The position numbers and the translations under genes were made by a program. A stretch of 50,915 bases of DNA from CAYUAI01 sp964442745 (GTDB lineage: Bacteria > Pseudomonadota > Gammaproteobacteria > S012-40): positions 1 to 50,915 of the forward strand of contig CAYUAI010000022.1 in assembly GCA_964442745.1 (NCBI GenBank), written 5' to 3'. The notes beneath the pieces are model-generated. The model searched no databases. It saw only the letters and a list, made by a program, of their open reading frames with translations, and was not told where the DNA came from. Numbering within the stretch: the first letter of the stretch is position 1; every line of letters begins with the position of its first letter. Of the stretch, positions 27,717 to 37,170 are shown in pieces.

Positions 27717-28100
27717 GAATGACTCCTTAAAAAATACTCACTTTTAAACCGATCAGTTTGTTGCGCGTATGTTACTCTTACCAACCCTAGCGAACAAGTT
27801 GACTTTAACAAAAATATAGACAATAAGCTTATATTGTAGCTTCAACCAAACATCTATAAAGAGGTGACAAACGGCTAACTAATACCCTACTGACTTCAAT
27901 AGGCTTTGGTTTGCATTGTTGGGAAAACCCACATATGAGAGACTAAACCTTAGGTTAACTCGATAATTATTAGGCTAATTAATACATCCCAGAATCTTAA
28001 TTTACCACAGGGATAAACAAGCGAATTCAACCACAATTGACGACGCTTACGTACGCTGTACATTCGCTTTTTAGACGCTTTCGCGCCAAAAAATGCCGCC
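27717..28100. other. gap where truB usually lies; no gene seen
   Basis: In most gammaproteobacteria truB (tRNA pseudouridine-55 synthase) sits between rbfA and rpsO. Here 384 bp hold no TruB motif (no GxLDPxAxG) on either strand. A minus-strand frame entering from 28192 is basic and unlike any protein I know. A promoter for rpsO-pnp is expected here; I could not fix a -35/-10 pair with confidence. Confidence 0.6.
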
Positions 28101-28475
28101 TCAATCTTTATTTGATTTGCTATCCGACTCAACCGCTGCATGAATGAGTTTTTCCAACTGATTGCCGTGCTCAATCGATGTGTCATAAACAAACCGCAAT
28201 TGAGGAAGAATCCGCAGTCGAATCCGCCGCCCTAATGCATGCCGCAGGTAACCACTCACATGGTTTAGCTTATCAATGATCTTGTTATATGCATCAGGGG
28301 GCTGATTAAGTGCCGTCACATAAACCGTCGCATGAGCCAAATCTCGGCAAACCTTGACTGCAGCAACCGTTACCCAGTGTAATTGAGGGTCATTTAACTC
28401 TTGTTGAATTATCTGAGCCAATTCACGTTGAATTTGCTCGCCAATCCGCCTTGACCGATTTTCAGCTTGTGACAT
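28101..28475 (-). CDS. rbfA: ribosome-binding factor A
   Basis: Late maturation factor of the 30S subunit that binds near 16S helix 1, important in cold. The KH-type fold is visible in RSRRIGEQIQRELAQIIQQE, the VTVAAVKVCRDLAHATVYVT strand and RIRLRILPQLRFVYDTSIEH. Length (124) is close to E. coli (133). Its ATG overlaps the infB stop by one base (TAATG). The acidic tail SDSKSNKD ends the cluster before the truB-less gap. Confidence 0.96.
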   Translation of the reverse strand: MSQAENRSRRIGEQIQRELAQIIQQELNDPQLHWVTVAAVKVCRDLAHATVYVTALNQPPDAYNKIIDKLNHVSGYLRHALGRRIRLRILPQLRFVYDTSIEHGNQLEKLIHAAVESDSKSNKD

Positions 28476-31081
28476 TAGAGTTGACGTTTCACCTCAACAC
28501 GTTCATATACTTCGATTTGGTCTTTTACTTTCACATCATTATAATTTTTTACGCCAATACCACACTCATAGCCAAATTTTACTTCATTCATATCATCTTT
28601 AAATCGGCGCAAAGACTCCAACTCTCCTTCGTAGATCACCACATTATCACGTAACACACGAATTCGGTTCGTTTTACGAACGATACCCTCGGTAACCATA
28701 CAACCCGCAATGGCACCGAGTTTTGGCGATTTGAATACGTCTCTTACTTCTGCCAAACCAATGATTTCTTCTTTAAATTCTGGCGCTAGCATGCCAGTCA
28801 TGGCTTGTTTCACTTCATTGATCGCATCGTATATAACGCTGTAATAGTGTAAATCAATATTTTCTTCTTCAATGACACGACGCGCCGAACCTTCAGCACG
28901 CACATTAAATCCGATAATGATGGCATTGGAGGCAATCGCGAGATGGGCATCTGATTCATTAATACCCCCAACGCCACCGGCAACAATTTTCACTTGAACT
29001 TCCTCAGTGGACAGTTTCATGAGAGAATCGGTTAACGCTTCTAATGAGCCTTGTACATCGGACTTCAACACAATGTTTATGCTAGCAACATCGCCTGAAC
29101 CCATCTGTGAAAAAAGATTCTCTAGCTTTGAAGCTTGCTGCTTGGCAAGCTTCACCTCTCTAAATTTTCCTTGCCTAAACAGCGCCACTTCTCGTGCCTT
29201 ACGCTCATCAGCAACCACCACGACCTCATCACCTGCCTTAGGTGCGCCCGATAAACCTAAGACTTCCACGGGCATGGATGGCCCGGATTGATTCACCGGT
29301 TTGCCATGTTCATTCAACAACGCCCGGACCCGGCCAAATTCCTGACCAGCGAGCAACACATCTCCTTTTTTCAGGAGACCGTGCTGCACCAAAATGCTCG
29401 TTACCACTCCTCGCCCTTTATCCAATCGAGATTCAAGCACCACGCCACGAGCAGGGACATCGTGCATTGCCTTAAGCTCCATCATTTCCGACTGCAATGA
29501 TATCGCCTCGAGTAGATTATCAATGCCCTCACCCGTCTTAGCTGACACATGAACAAACATGCTCTCACCGCCCCACTCTTCGGGAATAACATCAAAAGCT
29601 GACAACTCATTTTTTACTCGATCAAGATCAGCGTCTGGCTTATCTATCTTATTGATGGCAACAATCAGCGGTACATTACCAGCTTTAGCATGTTGAATCG
29701 CTTCTTTAGTTTGTGGCATCACCCCATCATCGGCAGCCACAATCAACACAACCACGTCCGTGACTTGAGCCCCTCGGGCACGCATGGCGGTAAATGCTTC
29801 ATGGCCCGGCGTATCTAAAAAGGTAATCATGCCGCGCGCTGTTTCCACGTGATAGGCACCGATATGCTGGGTAATCCCACCCGCTTCACCCGCCGCAACT
29901 TTAGCACGACGAATATAATCCAATAGCGACGTTTTTCCGTGATCCACATGTCCCATCACCGTCACCACCGGCGGTCGAGAAATCTCTTGACCAGTCTCAG
30001 CGGGCAAACCTAACTGTAAGCCATCTTCGATGGCATTTTCCTTCATGATTTTAGCTTTATGGCCCATGTCTTCAACGAGAATAGCGGCGGTGTCCTGGTC
30101 AACCACTTGATTAATCGTCGCCATCGTGCCTAGCTTCATCATATATTTGATCACTTCAGCCGCCTTGACTGACATTTTTTGCGCCAACTCAGCCACTGTC
30201 ATGGTTTCAGTAATGCTGACTTCACGTATCACTGGACCAACCGGCTTAGCAAAACCATGTTTAACTTCGGCGACCACTTTTGCTTTAGTTTTTTTACGCC
30301 GGCGCCCAACTTTATCCAGCGCATCCGGGGTCTCGTCAACGGCACTAAAACCATCGTATTCACTGCTGCCACGCGCTTTACGTTTTTTCGCTTTTCGACC
30401 GCCTGTTTTTTCTTCTTTTGGAGGAATAGCCGCGCTTTGCTTCGGCGGCTCTTTTTCATCTTGACTATGACCAGACGCTAGCCCTTTTTGAATTTCCTTT
30501 TCCGCTTTAGCTTGCTGCTCAACGACCTTCACTAACTCAGCTTCGGCAATGAGCTTAGTCGCGGCTTCTTCCTCGGCTCTCGTCACCACCTCTACCACCT
30601 GCTTCGCCACCGTCTCTTCCACAGTTTGCCCTTCCGTTAAGTGTGGTAGATTTTCCGGCTCGGCTCGCGACGCTTGTAATTCAATTTGCTTTTTGCGCTC
30701 CAACTCTGAAGTATCCGTTTGAGGCAATGGAGACTTTTCATTGACCTGAATTTCACTTCGCTTTACGTAGGTGCGCCGTTTACGCACTTCAACGCTAACC
30801 GTTCGCACCTGGCGCTGTACAACACCACTTTTATTAACATTTTGTTTTAGCTCACTGGTCGTTTTCCGACGTAATGTAATACGCTTAGGTGTGCCTGCTA
30901 TTTCTTGTGCTTGACTTCCATGACGACCCCGTAAGTAACTGAGCAATTGCTTTTTTTCATCATCACTAATTGTCTCATCAGCATCTTTTTCTGCTAAGCC
31001 GGCGTCTTCTAATTGGGTAAGCAGGCGATCCAACGGAATACCAACTGCATCCGCAAACTGTTTTACCGTCACCTCTGACAT
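28475..31081 (-). CDS. infB: translation initiation factor IF-2
   Basis: GTPase that places fMet-tRNA on the ribosome. The N-terminal IF2_N module (about 1-50) is followed by a long Lys/Glu-rich linker, a second IF2_N module (near 290-340), then the G domain with GHVDHGKTS (G1), DTPGHEAF (G3) and NKID (G4), and domains II-IV including GGVGGINESDA. Length 868 (E. coli 890). GGGAGCATTTGT before the ATG is a good ribosome site. It follows nusA by 24 bp. An internal start for a shorter IF2 isoform is known in E. coli; I did not identify one here. Confidence 0.98.
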   Translation of the reverse strand: MSEVTVKQFADAVGIPLDRLLTQLEDAGLAEKDADETISDDEKKQLLSYLRGRHGSQAQEIAGTPKRITLRRKTTSELKQNVNKSGVVQRQVRTVSVEVRKRRTYVKRSEIQVNEKSPLPQTDTSELERKKQIELQASRAEPENLPHLTEGQTVEETVAKQVVEVVTRAEEEAATKLIAEAELVKVVEQQAKAEKEIQKGLASGHSQDEKEPPKQSAAIPPKEEKTGGRKAKKRKARGSSEYDGFSAVDETPDALDKVGRRRKKTKAKVVAEVKHGFAKPVGPVIREVSITETMTVAELAQKMSVKAAEVIKYMMKLGTMATINQVVDQDTAAILVEDMGHKAKIMKENAIEDGLQLGLPAETGQEISRPPVVTVMGHVDHGKTSLLDYIRRAKVAAGEAGGITQHIGAYHVETARGMITFLDTPGHEAFTAMRARGAQVTDVVVLIVAADDGVMPQTKEAIQHAKAGNVPLIVAINKIDKPDADLDRVKNELSAFDVIPEEWGGESMFVHVSAKTGEGIDNLLEAISLQSEMMELKAMHDVPARGVVLESRLDKGRGVVTSILVQHGLLKKGDVLLAGQEFGRVRALLNEHGKPVNQSGPSMPVEVLGLSGAPKAGDEVVVVADERKAREVALFRQGKFREVKLAKQQASKLENLFSQMGSGDVASINIVLKSDVQGSLEALTDSLMKLSTEEVQVKIVAGGVGGINESDAHLAIASNAIIIGFNVRAEGSARRVIEEENIDLHYYSVIYDAINEVKQAMTGMLAPEFKEEIIGLAEVRDVFKSPKLGAIAGCMVTEGIVRKTNRIRVLRDNVVIYEGELESLRRFKDDMNEVKFGYECGIGVKNYNDVKVKDQIEVYERVEVKRQL

Positions 31082-31105
31082 ACAAATGCTCCCACTAGAA
31101 TTTTA

Positions 31106-32605
31106 TTACTGCTCTTCGCTGGCAAACCACGGCTCACGAGCCGTCATGATTAATTTGCCTGCGGATTCATTATCTATGTTCAATATTTCAACTAAATCAC
31201 CAACAGCCTGCTCAGCTAAGTCTTCCATAGTATATATTTCATCTTGAGCTAAGCGATTAGCTATGTCTGGTGTCATACCTGCCATTTCAAGCAAATCTTG
31301 AGCAGGTCCTTTTTCAACCACTTTTTCTTCATTCGCAATGGCTTGCGTCAATAAAACATCTTGTGCCCGTTGACGTAATTCATCGACGATTTCTTCATCG
31401 AACTCATCCACCGCAAGCAATTCCTGAGCTGGCACATAGGCAACTTCTTCAACACTCAAAAAACCTTCACTGATCAAGACTGCAGCAATATCTTCTTCAA
31501 TTCCAAGCTGTTCCATAAACATATTGCGCAACGCCACAGACTCAGTCTCACTTTTTTGATTCGCTTCATCAAAAGTCATCACGTTCAATTCCCATCCCGT
31601 GAGTTCACTCGCTAAGCGTACGTTTTGTCCACCACGCCCAATCGCCTGTGATAGCTGTTCTTCAGCAACAGCGACATCCATACTCTTCGAATCTTCATCG
31701 ACCACAATGGATAACACTTCTGCTGGCGCCATGGCATTGATTACAAATTGTGCGGCATTTTCATGCCAAGTGACAATATCGACACGCTCACCGGCTAATT
31801 CATTAGAAACCGCTTGTACCCGCGATCCTCGCATTCCTACACAAGCCCCTACCGGGTCAATGCGAGAATCATTCGATCTAACAGCAATTTTTGCGCGAGA
31901 GCCGGGATCACGTGCCGCACTCATAATATCGATAATACTTTCACCAACTTCGGGAACTTCCAGTTTGAACAGCTCAATCACGAACTCAGGTACCACTCGA
32001 CTAATATACAGCTGAGGTCCCCTGGCTTCCGGTTTCACTTCCCGCAAATAACCACGAATTCGGTCACCGGGCCGCATCGATTCTTTTGGTATTAAATCGT
32101 CGCGTAACAACACAGCCTCGGCACGGCCGCCTAGGTCCACATAGACATTGCCCTTCTCAACCCGTTTGACAACTGAGGTGACCAATTCGCCTTCACGTTC
32201 CTTATAGGCCTCAACGATTTGGGCACGTTCTGCTTCCCTCACTTTTTGCACAATGACTTGCTTGGCAGTTTGCGCCGCAATCCGACCAAACGATGCTGAT
32301 TCTATCGGTTCCTCAGTATATTCTCCAATATTAATTTCTGGATGGTGCTCGCGAGCGGCACTTAGTTTAATTTCACGGCTTGGAAATTCTAATTCTTCAT
32401 CAATATCATCAACCACCAACCAACGACGAAACGAACTATAATCACCTGTTGTTCGGTCAATAGCCACTCTGACCTCAATATCGCCACCATGGCGCTTTCG
32501 GGTAGCCGTCGCTAATGCCGCCTCAATGGCTTCGAATATAATTTGTTTCGCCACACCTTTTTCATTGGAAACAGCATCAACTACCAGCAATATTTCCTTA
32601 CTCAT
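31106..32605 (-). CDS. nusA: transcription termination/antitermination factor NusA
   Basis: RNA polymerase-binding factor that modulates pausing, termination and antitermination. Order: N-terminal polymerase-binding domain (1-130), S1 (about 135-200, ELVTSVVKRVEKGNVYVDLG), two KH domains (about 200-345, GMRGSRVQAV; GRGGQNVRLASELTGW), and two acidic helix-hairpin-helix repeats (about 360-490), the AR domains found in gammaproteobacteria. Length (499) is close to E. coli (495). TTTGGAGGC precedes the ATG. It lies 18 bp after rimP. Confidence 0.98.
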   Translation of the reverse strand: MSKEILLVVDAVSNEKGVAKQIIFEAIEAALATATRKRHGGDIEVRVAIDRTTGDYSSFRRWLVVDDIDEELEFPSREIKLSAAREHHPEINIGEYTEEPIESASFGRIAAQTAKQVIVQKVREAERAQIVEAYKEREGELVTSVVKRVEKGNVYVDLGGRAEAVLLRDDLIPKESMRPGDRIRGYLREVKPEARGPQLYISRVVPEFVIELFKLEVPEVGESIIDIMSAARDPGSRAKIAVRSNDSRIDPVGACVGMRGSRVQAVSNELAGERVDIVTWHENAAQFVINAMAPAEVLSIVVDEDSKSMDVAVAEEQLSQAIGRGGQNVRLASELTGWELNVMTFDEANQKSETESVALRNMFMEQLGIEEDIAAVLISEGFLSVEEVAYVPAQELLAVDEFDEEIVDELRQRAQDVLLTQAIANEEKVVEKGPAQDLLEMAGMTPDIANRLAQDEIYTMEDLAEQAVGDLVEILNIDNESAGKLIMTAREPWFASEEQ

Positions 32606-32623
32606 GCATATGCCTCCAAAGGG

Positions 32624-33082
32624 CTAGAATTGAATTTCGGGTACCAAATTGGCCTTTTCTATCATTTCTAGAGGCAATGTTAGTGCCTCACCTTCAGACT
32701 CAATAATCACATTGTCATCAGTTGCGCCTGTGATCACGCCTGTAATTCGCCGTCGGCCATCAATAAGCCGATACAATCGCACCTTACATTGAGACCCGAT
32801 AAATCGTACAAAATGTTCTTTGTTAAAAAGAGGCCTATCCAATCCTGGTGAAGAAACTTCCAAGGAATACTGTCCGGGTATTGGATCTTCCACATCAAGT
32901 AACGCACTCACTTGCCGACTGACTTGTTCACAGTCTTCAACAGCGATACCATCCGTGTGATCTATATATATCCTAACGACTGAGTGTTTCCCCTGGCCTA
33001 AGTGTTCAACACCGACCAATTCATATCCCATACTTGTCACCACAGGATTGATAACATCCAGAACATATTTTGACAAACCCAT
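32624..33082 (-). CDS. rimP: ribosome maturation factor RimP
   Basis: Assembly factor for the 30S subunit. The 152 residues contain the family motifs YELVGVEH, VVRIYIDHTDGIAVEDCEQV, SRQVSALLDVEDPIPGQYSL and LEVSSPGLDRPLF. I start at the ATG at 33082, after AGAGAGC, because the encoded MGLSKYV matches the usual start and length. A reading from GTG at 33130 would begin inside a terminator-like hairpin. It heads the nusA-infB-rbfA cluster. The tRNA gene that precedes rimP in E. coli is absent. Confidence 0.96.
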   Translation of the reverse strand: MGLSKYVLDVINPVVTSMGYELVGVEHLGQGKHSVVRIYIDHTDGIAVEDCEQVSRQVSALLDVEDPIPGQYSLEVSSPGLDRPLFNKEHFVRFIGSQCKVRLYRLIDGRRRITGVITGATDDNVIIESEGEALTLPLEMIEKANLVPEIQF

Positions 33083-33108
33083 TTGCTCTCTGTATACCTT
33101 CAGTAAAC

Positions 33109-33133
33109 AAAAAGTGGGCATGTAGCCCACTTT
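33109..33133 (-). terminator. terminator-like hairpin in the rimP leader
   Basis: AAAGTGGGC-TACAT-GCCCACTTT (minus strand, 33133-33111) is a perfect 9-bp stem with a 5-base loop, and its T run reads TTTTTG through 33109. It lies about 27-51 bases before the rimP ATG. It may attenuate the rimP-nusA operon or end an upstream transcript. Confidence 0.6.
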
Positions 33134-34020
33134 AAAATATAATCATACCCCCAGTTTGGCGCTGGTTTTTGCACCTCAAGACTGGATTCAATATTCAAAC
33201 GCATCTCGTACTAAATAGTTATTAAAGCATCGGAAATACTCTCATCGCTCATTCAATCCAAGTGCGCAAACTATTGAAGAAGGGCGTATAATAGTATAAA
33301 AACTCACCTATCTTCAAGATCTTTCGTGTATTATAAACAGGCTTTTTTCACATTGATACCCGATTAAAAATAGACGTAATTAGATATTCTCTCTTTCCGA
33401 CACGGAACTGTCCGCAAATTAAACATGTTGACACGCTATAAAACCGCTCAGGACAAACGTTACTTAAGACTTTCACCGATCAGAATACAGTCATCAACTT
33501 AACAGCGCCTCGTATTGCAGGTTTTCTTTCGGTTATATTATAGTTCCGCTAAATATCATTTTTTAACTTTTATTTTCGTCAACATTCCTAACCAATAATA
33601 ATAATTTTTAAAACTATTTATCTTCGAGCATTTGAGCAATGAGTATTGTCTATATCTATATTCTTATCGTCTATAAAATATACATATTCGCTCACACAAT
33701 GCGCATTGAATATTATGTGTTGTGGCCTCACGACCCAGAATAGGCTGGCGTATTCTAACATAAAACTTGATATAACTAAGATTTTCTATGTTATTAGCAT
33801 ACAAAAAGCAACCATTTCTATTCATACTTTTTTACAAGCCAATTAATACATGTTTAATTTTTTCAGAATAATATTCATTATTTTCAGTCAGTTAATAAGC
33901 ACACTCTCATTAATACCTATAAGCAGGGTTGATAGATATTTCATCACCCTCCCACAATAAAAAAATAAGATCAATCATCATTATTATTCTCATACGATCG
34001 GGGAGTTAAGGAGAAAACAT
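33134..34020. other. AT-rich divergent intergenic region
   Basis: About 890 bp between the rimP leader and the cytochrome gene. It should carry the promoter of the nusA operon (left part, minus strand) and of the multiheme gene (right part, plus strand). I see no tRNA, protein gene or long repeat. A TTGACA at 33429-33434 lacks a well-spaced -10. The right end has TTAAGGAG, a strong ribosome site for the gene at 34021. Confidence 0.45.
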
Positions 34021-37000
34021 ATGACACGGGGTGGCATCGCTATAACCCTATTTTTCATCGCGTTACTAATCAATGCCTGTGGGGAACCATTAACACCGAT
34101 CAAACTAATAGTGCCGAGCACCTATGATATCAAACAATATGAAAGTGCAAATAGCCAGTTAGGCGGCAAGTTGTATGATCAGTGGTTCCAAGGCAATACA
34201 CCCACAGAACTCCATCCGATCTGGGAAGATGGTGATACCGATGGCGTACAAACAAATAATGGCATCGATTGGCAATGCGTCACTTGTCACGGCTGGAACT
34301 ATAACGGTCAATATAATTTTCCCGGCTTACGCCGGGCGACACGAACTCGAGTATCACCTCAAGAAACCTTCGACTTTATAAAGGACGGCATTACCGAAAA
34401 CGGGAAATCCCACAATTTCTCAACCTCGAAAATGCTCGATGCGCAAATCTATCAATTAACAAAGTTTATTGTCGAGGAAGACTTAAATATTGACTTCCCC
34501 TTGGCCGGAAACAACATTAAACAAGGCGAATCGATATACAAAAATAATCCGGCAACCACGAATCGCCGCAGCTGTAATGCCTCTTCATGCCATGGAAATA
34601 ACATTATCATCAATGAAATCAAGCTCAAGACAATTGCTAACACAAATCCGATGAAATTCATCCACAAAGTTCGCTTTGGGCAACCCGGAAAAAGCATGCC
34701 AGGCGGTCTCGACATTACTGAAGCCAAAAATCTCGTCGCTTATGTACAGAAACTCGACTTAAACAATCCAAAACCCAACAATCCTGGCGAAAACCCAACC
34801 AGTTTTAATCAAACACTATTCACTACCTCAGACGAAATAAGAGGTGGCAAATTATATGACAAATGGTGGACAGTAAAAAACACCTCCCCTCCAACCTCCC
34901 CCAAAGACCACCTATTATGGGCCAGCCGAGCGAAAGATAACCAAGGCCAATACTTGAATCCTCGCAGCGACAGCGACAGCTGGCTATGCACAGAATGCCA
35001 TGGCTGGGATTATAAAGGCAAAGCGGGAATTTACGCACAAGATAACAACCACTACACCGGCTTCGTTGGTATTTTGCAATCAGCCAAACAAAGGGTACTC
35101 GCTGAACAAATATTCAACTTTCTCAAAACGGATACCAGCCATTCTTATGGCTCCCACCTCAACGAAAAAGACCTTTATGATCTCACCCGTTTCATCATTA
35201 ATCGTCGCACCGAAATATCCCTTCCTAACCCCATTGATAACAAAGGCCAAGCAAAAATCCAAACAGCTGACAACTTAAGCAAGGGGCAAACATTATTTAA
35301 AGCAGAAAAATTAGGCTGTGGCCAAGCAAGCTGCCATGGCAATGATGGAACAATGATCGACTTTCAGAAAGACACGCCGGACAAAATACAAGAATTTATC
35401 GATACGCTGGCTAAAACAGACCCATGGCAATTTATCCATAAAACCCGCTTTGGACAGCCTGGCATCACCGCCATGCCCGCCATGGCAGATACAACATTCT
35501 TCACCTACCAGCTTTCTGATGCCAGCGATTTATTAGCTTATGCACAAACTTGGTTAAACCCGGATACCCAGCGCGGCGGGCGCCTTTTCGATAAATGGTA
35601 TGCAGAACGTAAAGTCGAAGATCCCGATTTTGCCGAACCCTCCATCGACCAACCCAAATGGGCCTCCCGAGAAACCGACCCAATGACGGGTAATAAAAAT
35701 GCAGCCACAGGCGCAGACACTTGGCGCTGCAAAGAATGTCATGGATGGGATTACCAAGGCATTGAAGGGGCGTATCGGTCAGGCAACGCTCATTACACCG
35801 GCTTTAAAAACATTTTACCTACCGCCACGTCATGGGCAAATACCAATGAACTGCAAAACGCTTTCTTAAAAATTAATGGTAATGGCAACAACAACCACTC
35901 TTTCGGCAATACCATCACCACAACACAAGGCACAGTAACCGGCCTCACCATCAGAGATTTAGCTGATTTATCCAGTTTTATCATTAATGAAATTGGCGCA
36001 CCCAAAGATGAAAATGGTGATGAAACGCTAAATGATGTAAGTTATTTTATTTCCGGGGTATTAACTGGAGATTCAGAGAAAGGATTAGCGCTTTACCATA
36101 ATCCACCCGGCAATTGTGTGGCTTGCCATGGCACCACCGGCACAAGCACTCCGAATGTAGACATCGGCGATTTAGCCAATAACAAACCCGAAAGATTCAT
36201 GCATAAAGTTCGCGTAGGAAGCCCCAACTCAACCATGACACCTGGGCAAAGTGGTTTTGAAGAACTGACAATTACTCAAGCCGCTAATTTACTTGCCTAT
36301 GCCAGTGAACTACAAGAAGCGCCAAGTCAATCCAGCTATACCACCGCTGATGTGATACGTGGTGGTCGATTATTTGATACCTGGTGGCTTGAAAAAACCA
36401 TTACCGAACCTGATACACAACCACCAAACAGTACCAATCCTCACTGGAAAAATCGCCGGCAATCGGGTCCAGACATCAACGAGAGAACAGGCGATGATAC
36501 CTGGCGATGTAAAGAGTGTCATGGTTGGGATTATGACGGGGCCAATGGCGCTTATGGAACAGGAGATCATTACACCGGCTTCAATGGAATAGCCCAAATA
36601 CTCGACGCCGAAGGGAGTCCAGCCGAAAGATCGCCTCAGGCACTATTTGATTATTTAAAAACAGGTAGACCCATCGCCAATGAAATCGTACATGATTTTG
36701 GACAATTCCTCAATAACCGTGACCTATGGGATTTAGTACGATTTATTAAAGAAGGACAAATTGATACTTACAGCTATTTATTCAAGGACTTTCATCCAAT
36801 AACAGGTGAACCCATTTATTCCCCCAGGGGCAATGCAAGCAATGGCAAAACATTATATGAATCACCCATTGATGCTGACCCAACGGGTGGAAACTGCTTT
36901 GCATGTCACGGCATCAAAGGCGATACAATAAATTTCGGCCAAACCAACGGCCCAGCCGTCTATCTTGGCGATTTAGCCAGAGAAAATATTTGGAAGTTTA

Positions 37001-37116
37001 TTCATAAAGCACGTTTTGGCCAACCTGGCACAAACATGCCTGGCACCATCAACACAAGCTTGAATACATTACAACTCATGGATATCATCGCGCACGCAAT
37101 CACTCTAAACCAATAG
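34021..37116 (+). CDS. octaheme lipoprotein of four tandem diheme cytochrome c modules
   Basis: Lipoprotein signal with lipobox LINAC (C20), so it is membrane-anchored, probably outer membrane. The remaining ~1010 residues are four copies of one ~250-residue module. Each has a start GGKLYDxW or GGRLFDxW, a first heme site in CxxCHGWxY (CVTCH at 86-90, then CTECH, CKECH, CKECH), an HYTGF loop in three of the four, and a second heme site. The second sites are CNASSCH and CGQASCH (CX4CH spacing) in modules 1-2 and CVACH and CFACH in 3-4. Modules close with xFxHKxRxGxPxxxM and a LLAYA-like helix. The HK and M residues may supply distal heme ligands. Electron-transfer function is likely; partner and substrate are unknown. 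Confidence 0.88.
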   Translation: MTRGGIAITLFFIALLINACGEPLTPIKLIVPSTYDIKQYESANSQLGGKLYDQWFQGNTPTELHPIWEDGDTDGVQTNNGIDWQCVTCHGWNYNGQYNFPGLRRATRTRVSPQETFDFIKDGITENGKSHNFSTSKMLDAQIYQLTKFIVEEDLNIDFPLAGNNIKQGESIYKNNPATTNRRSCNASSCHGNNIIINEIKLKTIANTNPMKFIHKVRFGQPGKSMPGGLDITEAKNLVAYVQKLDLNNPKPNNPGENPTSFNQTLFTTSDEIRGGKLYDKWWTVKNTSPPTSPKDHLLWASRAKDNQGQYLNPRSDSDSWLCTECHGWDYKGKAGIYAQDNNHYTGFVGILQSAKQRVLAEQIFNFLKTDTSHSYGSHLNEKDLYDLTRFIINRRTEISLPNPIDNKGQAKIQTADNLSKGQTLFKAEKLGCGQASCHGNDGTMIDFQKDTPDKIQEFIDTLAKTDPWQFIHKTRFGQPGITAMPAMADTTFFTYQLSDASDLLAYAQTWLNPDTQRGGRLFDKWYAERKVEDPDFAEPSIDQPKWASRETDPMTGNKNAATGADTWRCKECHGWDYQGIEGAYRSGNAHYTGFKNILPTATSWANTNELQNAFLKINGNGNNNHSFGNTITTTQGTVTGLTIRDLADLSSFIINEIGAPKDENGDETLNDVSYFISGVLTGDSEKGLALYHNPPGNCVACHGTTGTSTPNVDIGDLANNKPERFMHKVRVGSPNSTMTPGQSGFEELTITQAANLLAYASELQEAPSQSSYTTADVIRGGRLFDTWWLEKTITEPDTQPPNSTNPHWKNRRQSGPDINERTGDDTWRCKECHGWDYDGANGAYGTGDHYTGFNGIAQILDAEGSPAERSPQALFDYLKTGRPIANEIVHDFGQFLNNRDLWDLVRFIKEGQIDTYSYLFKDFHPITGEPIYSPRGNASNGKTLYESPIDADPTGGNCFACHGIKGDTINFGQTNGPAVYLGDLARENIWKFIHKARFGQPGTNMPGTINTSLNTLQLMDIIAHAITLNQ

Positions 37117-37132
37117 CCATCACGCCATGAAA

Positions 37133-37170
37133 ATAAAACATACGAAACCATATGGTTTCGTATGTTTTAT
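37133..37170. terminator. perfect 38-bp palindrome, bidirectional terminator
   Basis: Arms ATAAAACATACGAAACC and GGTTTCGTATGTTTTAT surround ATAT, so all 38 bases are one perfect palindrome. It lies 17 bp past the cytochrome stop and contains the DUF1501 stop codon (37169-37167). A-rich left and T-rich right flanks suit termination in both directions. Confidence 0.8.

Noticed and set aside
27950..28192. 80-codon minus-strand frame in the truB gap as a truB remnant
   Set aside because: None of the TruB motifs are present and it overlaps the rbfA end in another frame.
33646..33846. 66-codon plus-strand frame in the AT-rich region
   Set aside because: Composition follows the AT-rich DNA; no start signal.
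33134..34020. Search for tRNA genes upstream of rimP, where E. coli has metY
   Set aside because: No T-loop GGTTCGAATCC-like sequence or cloverleaf arms could be found.
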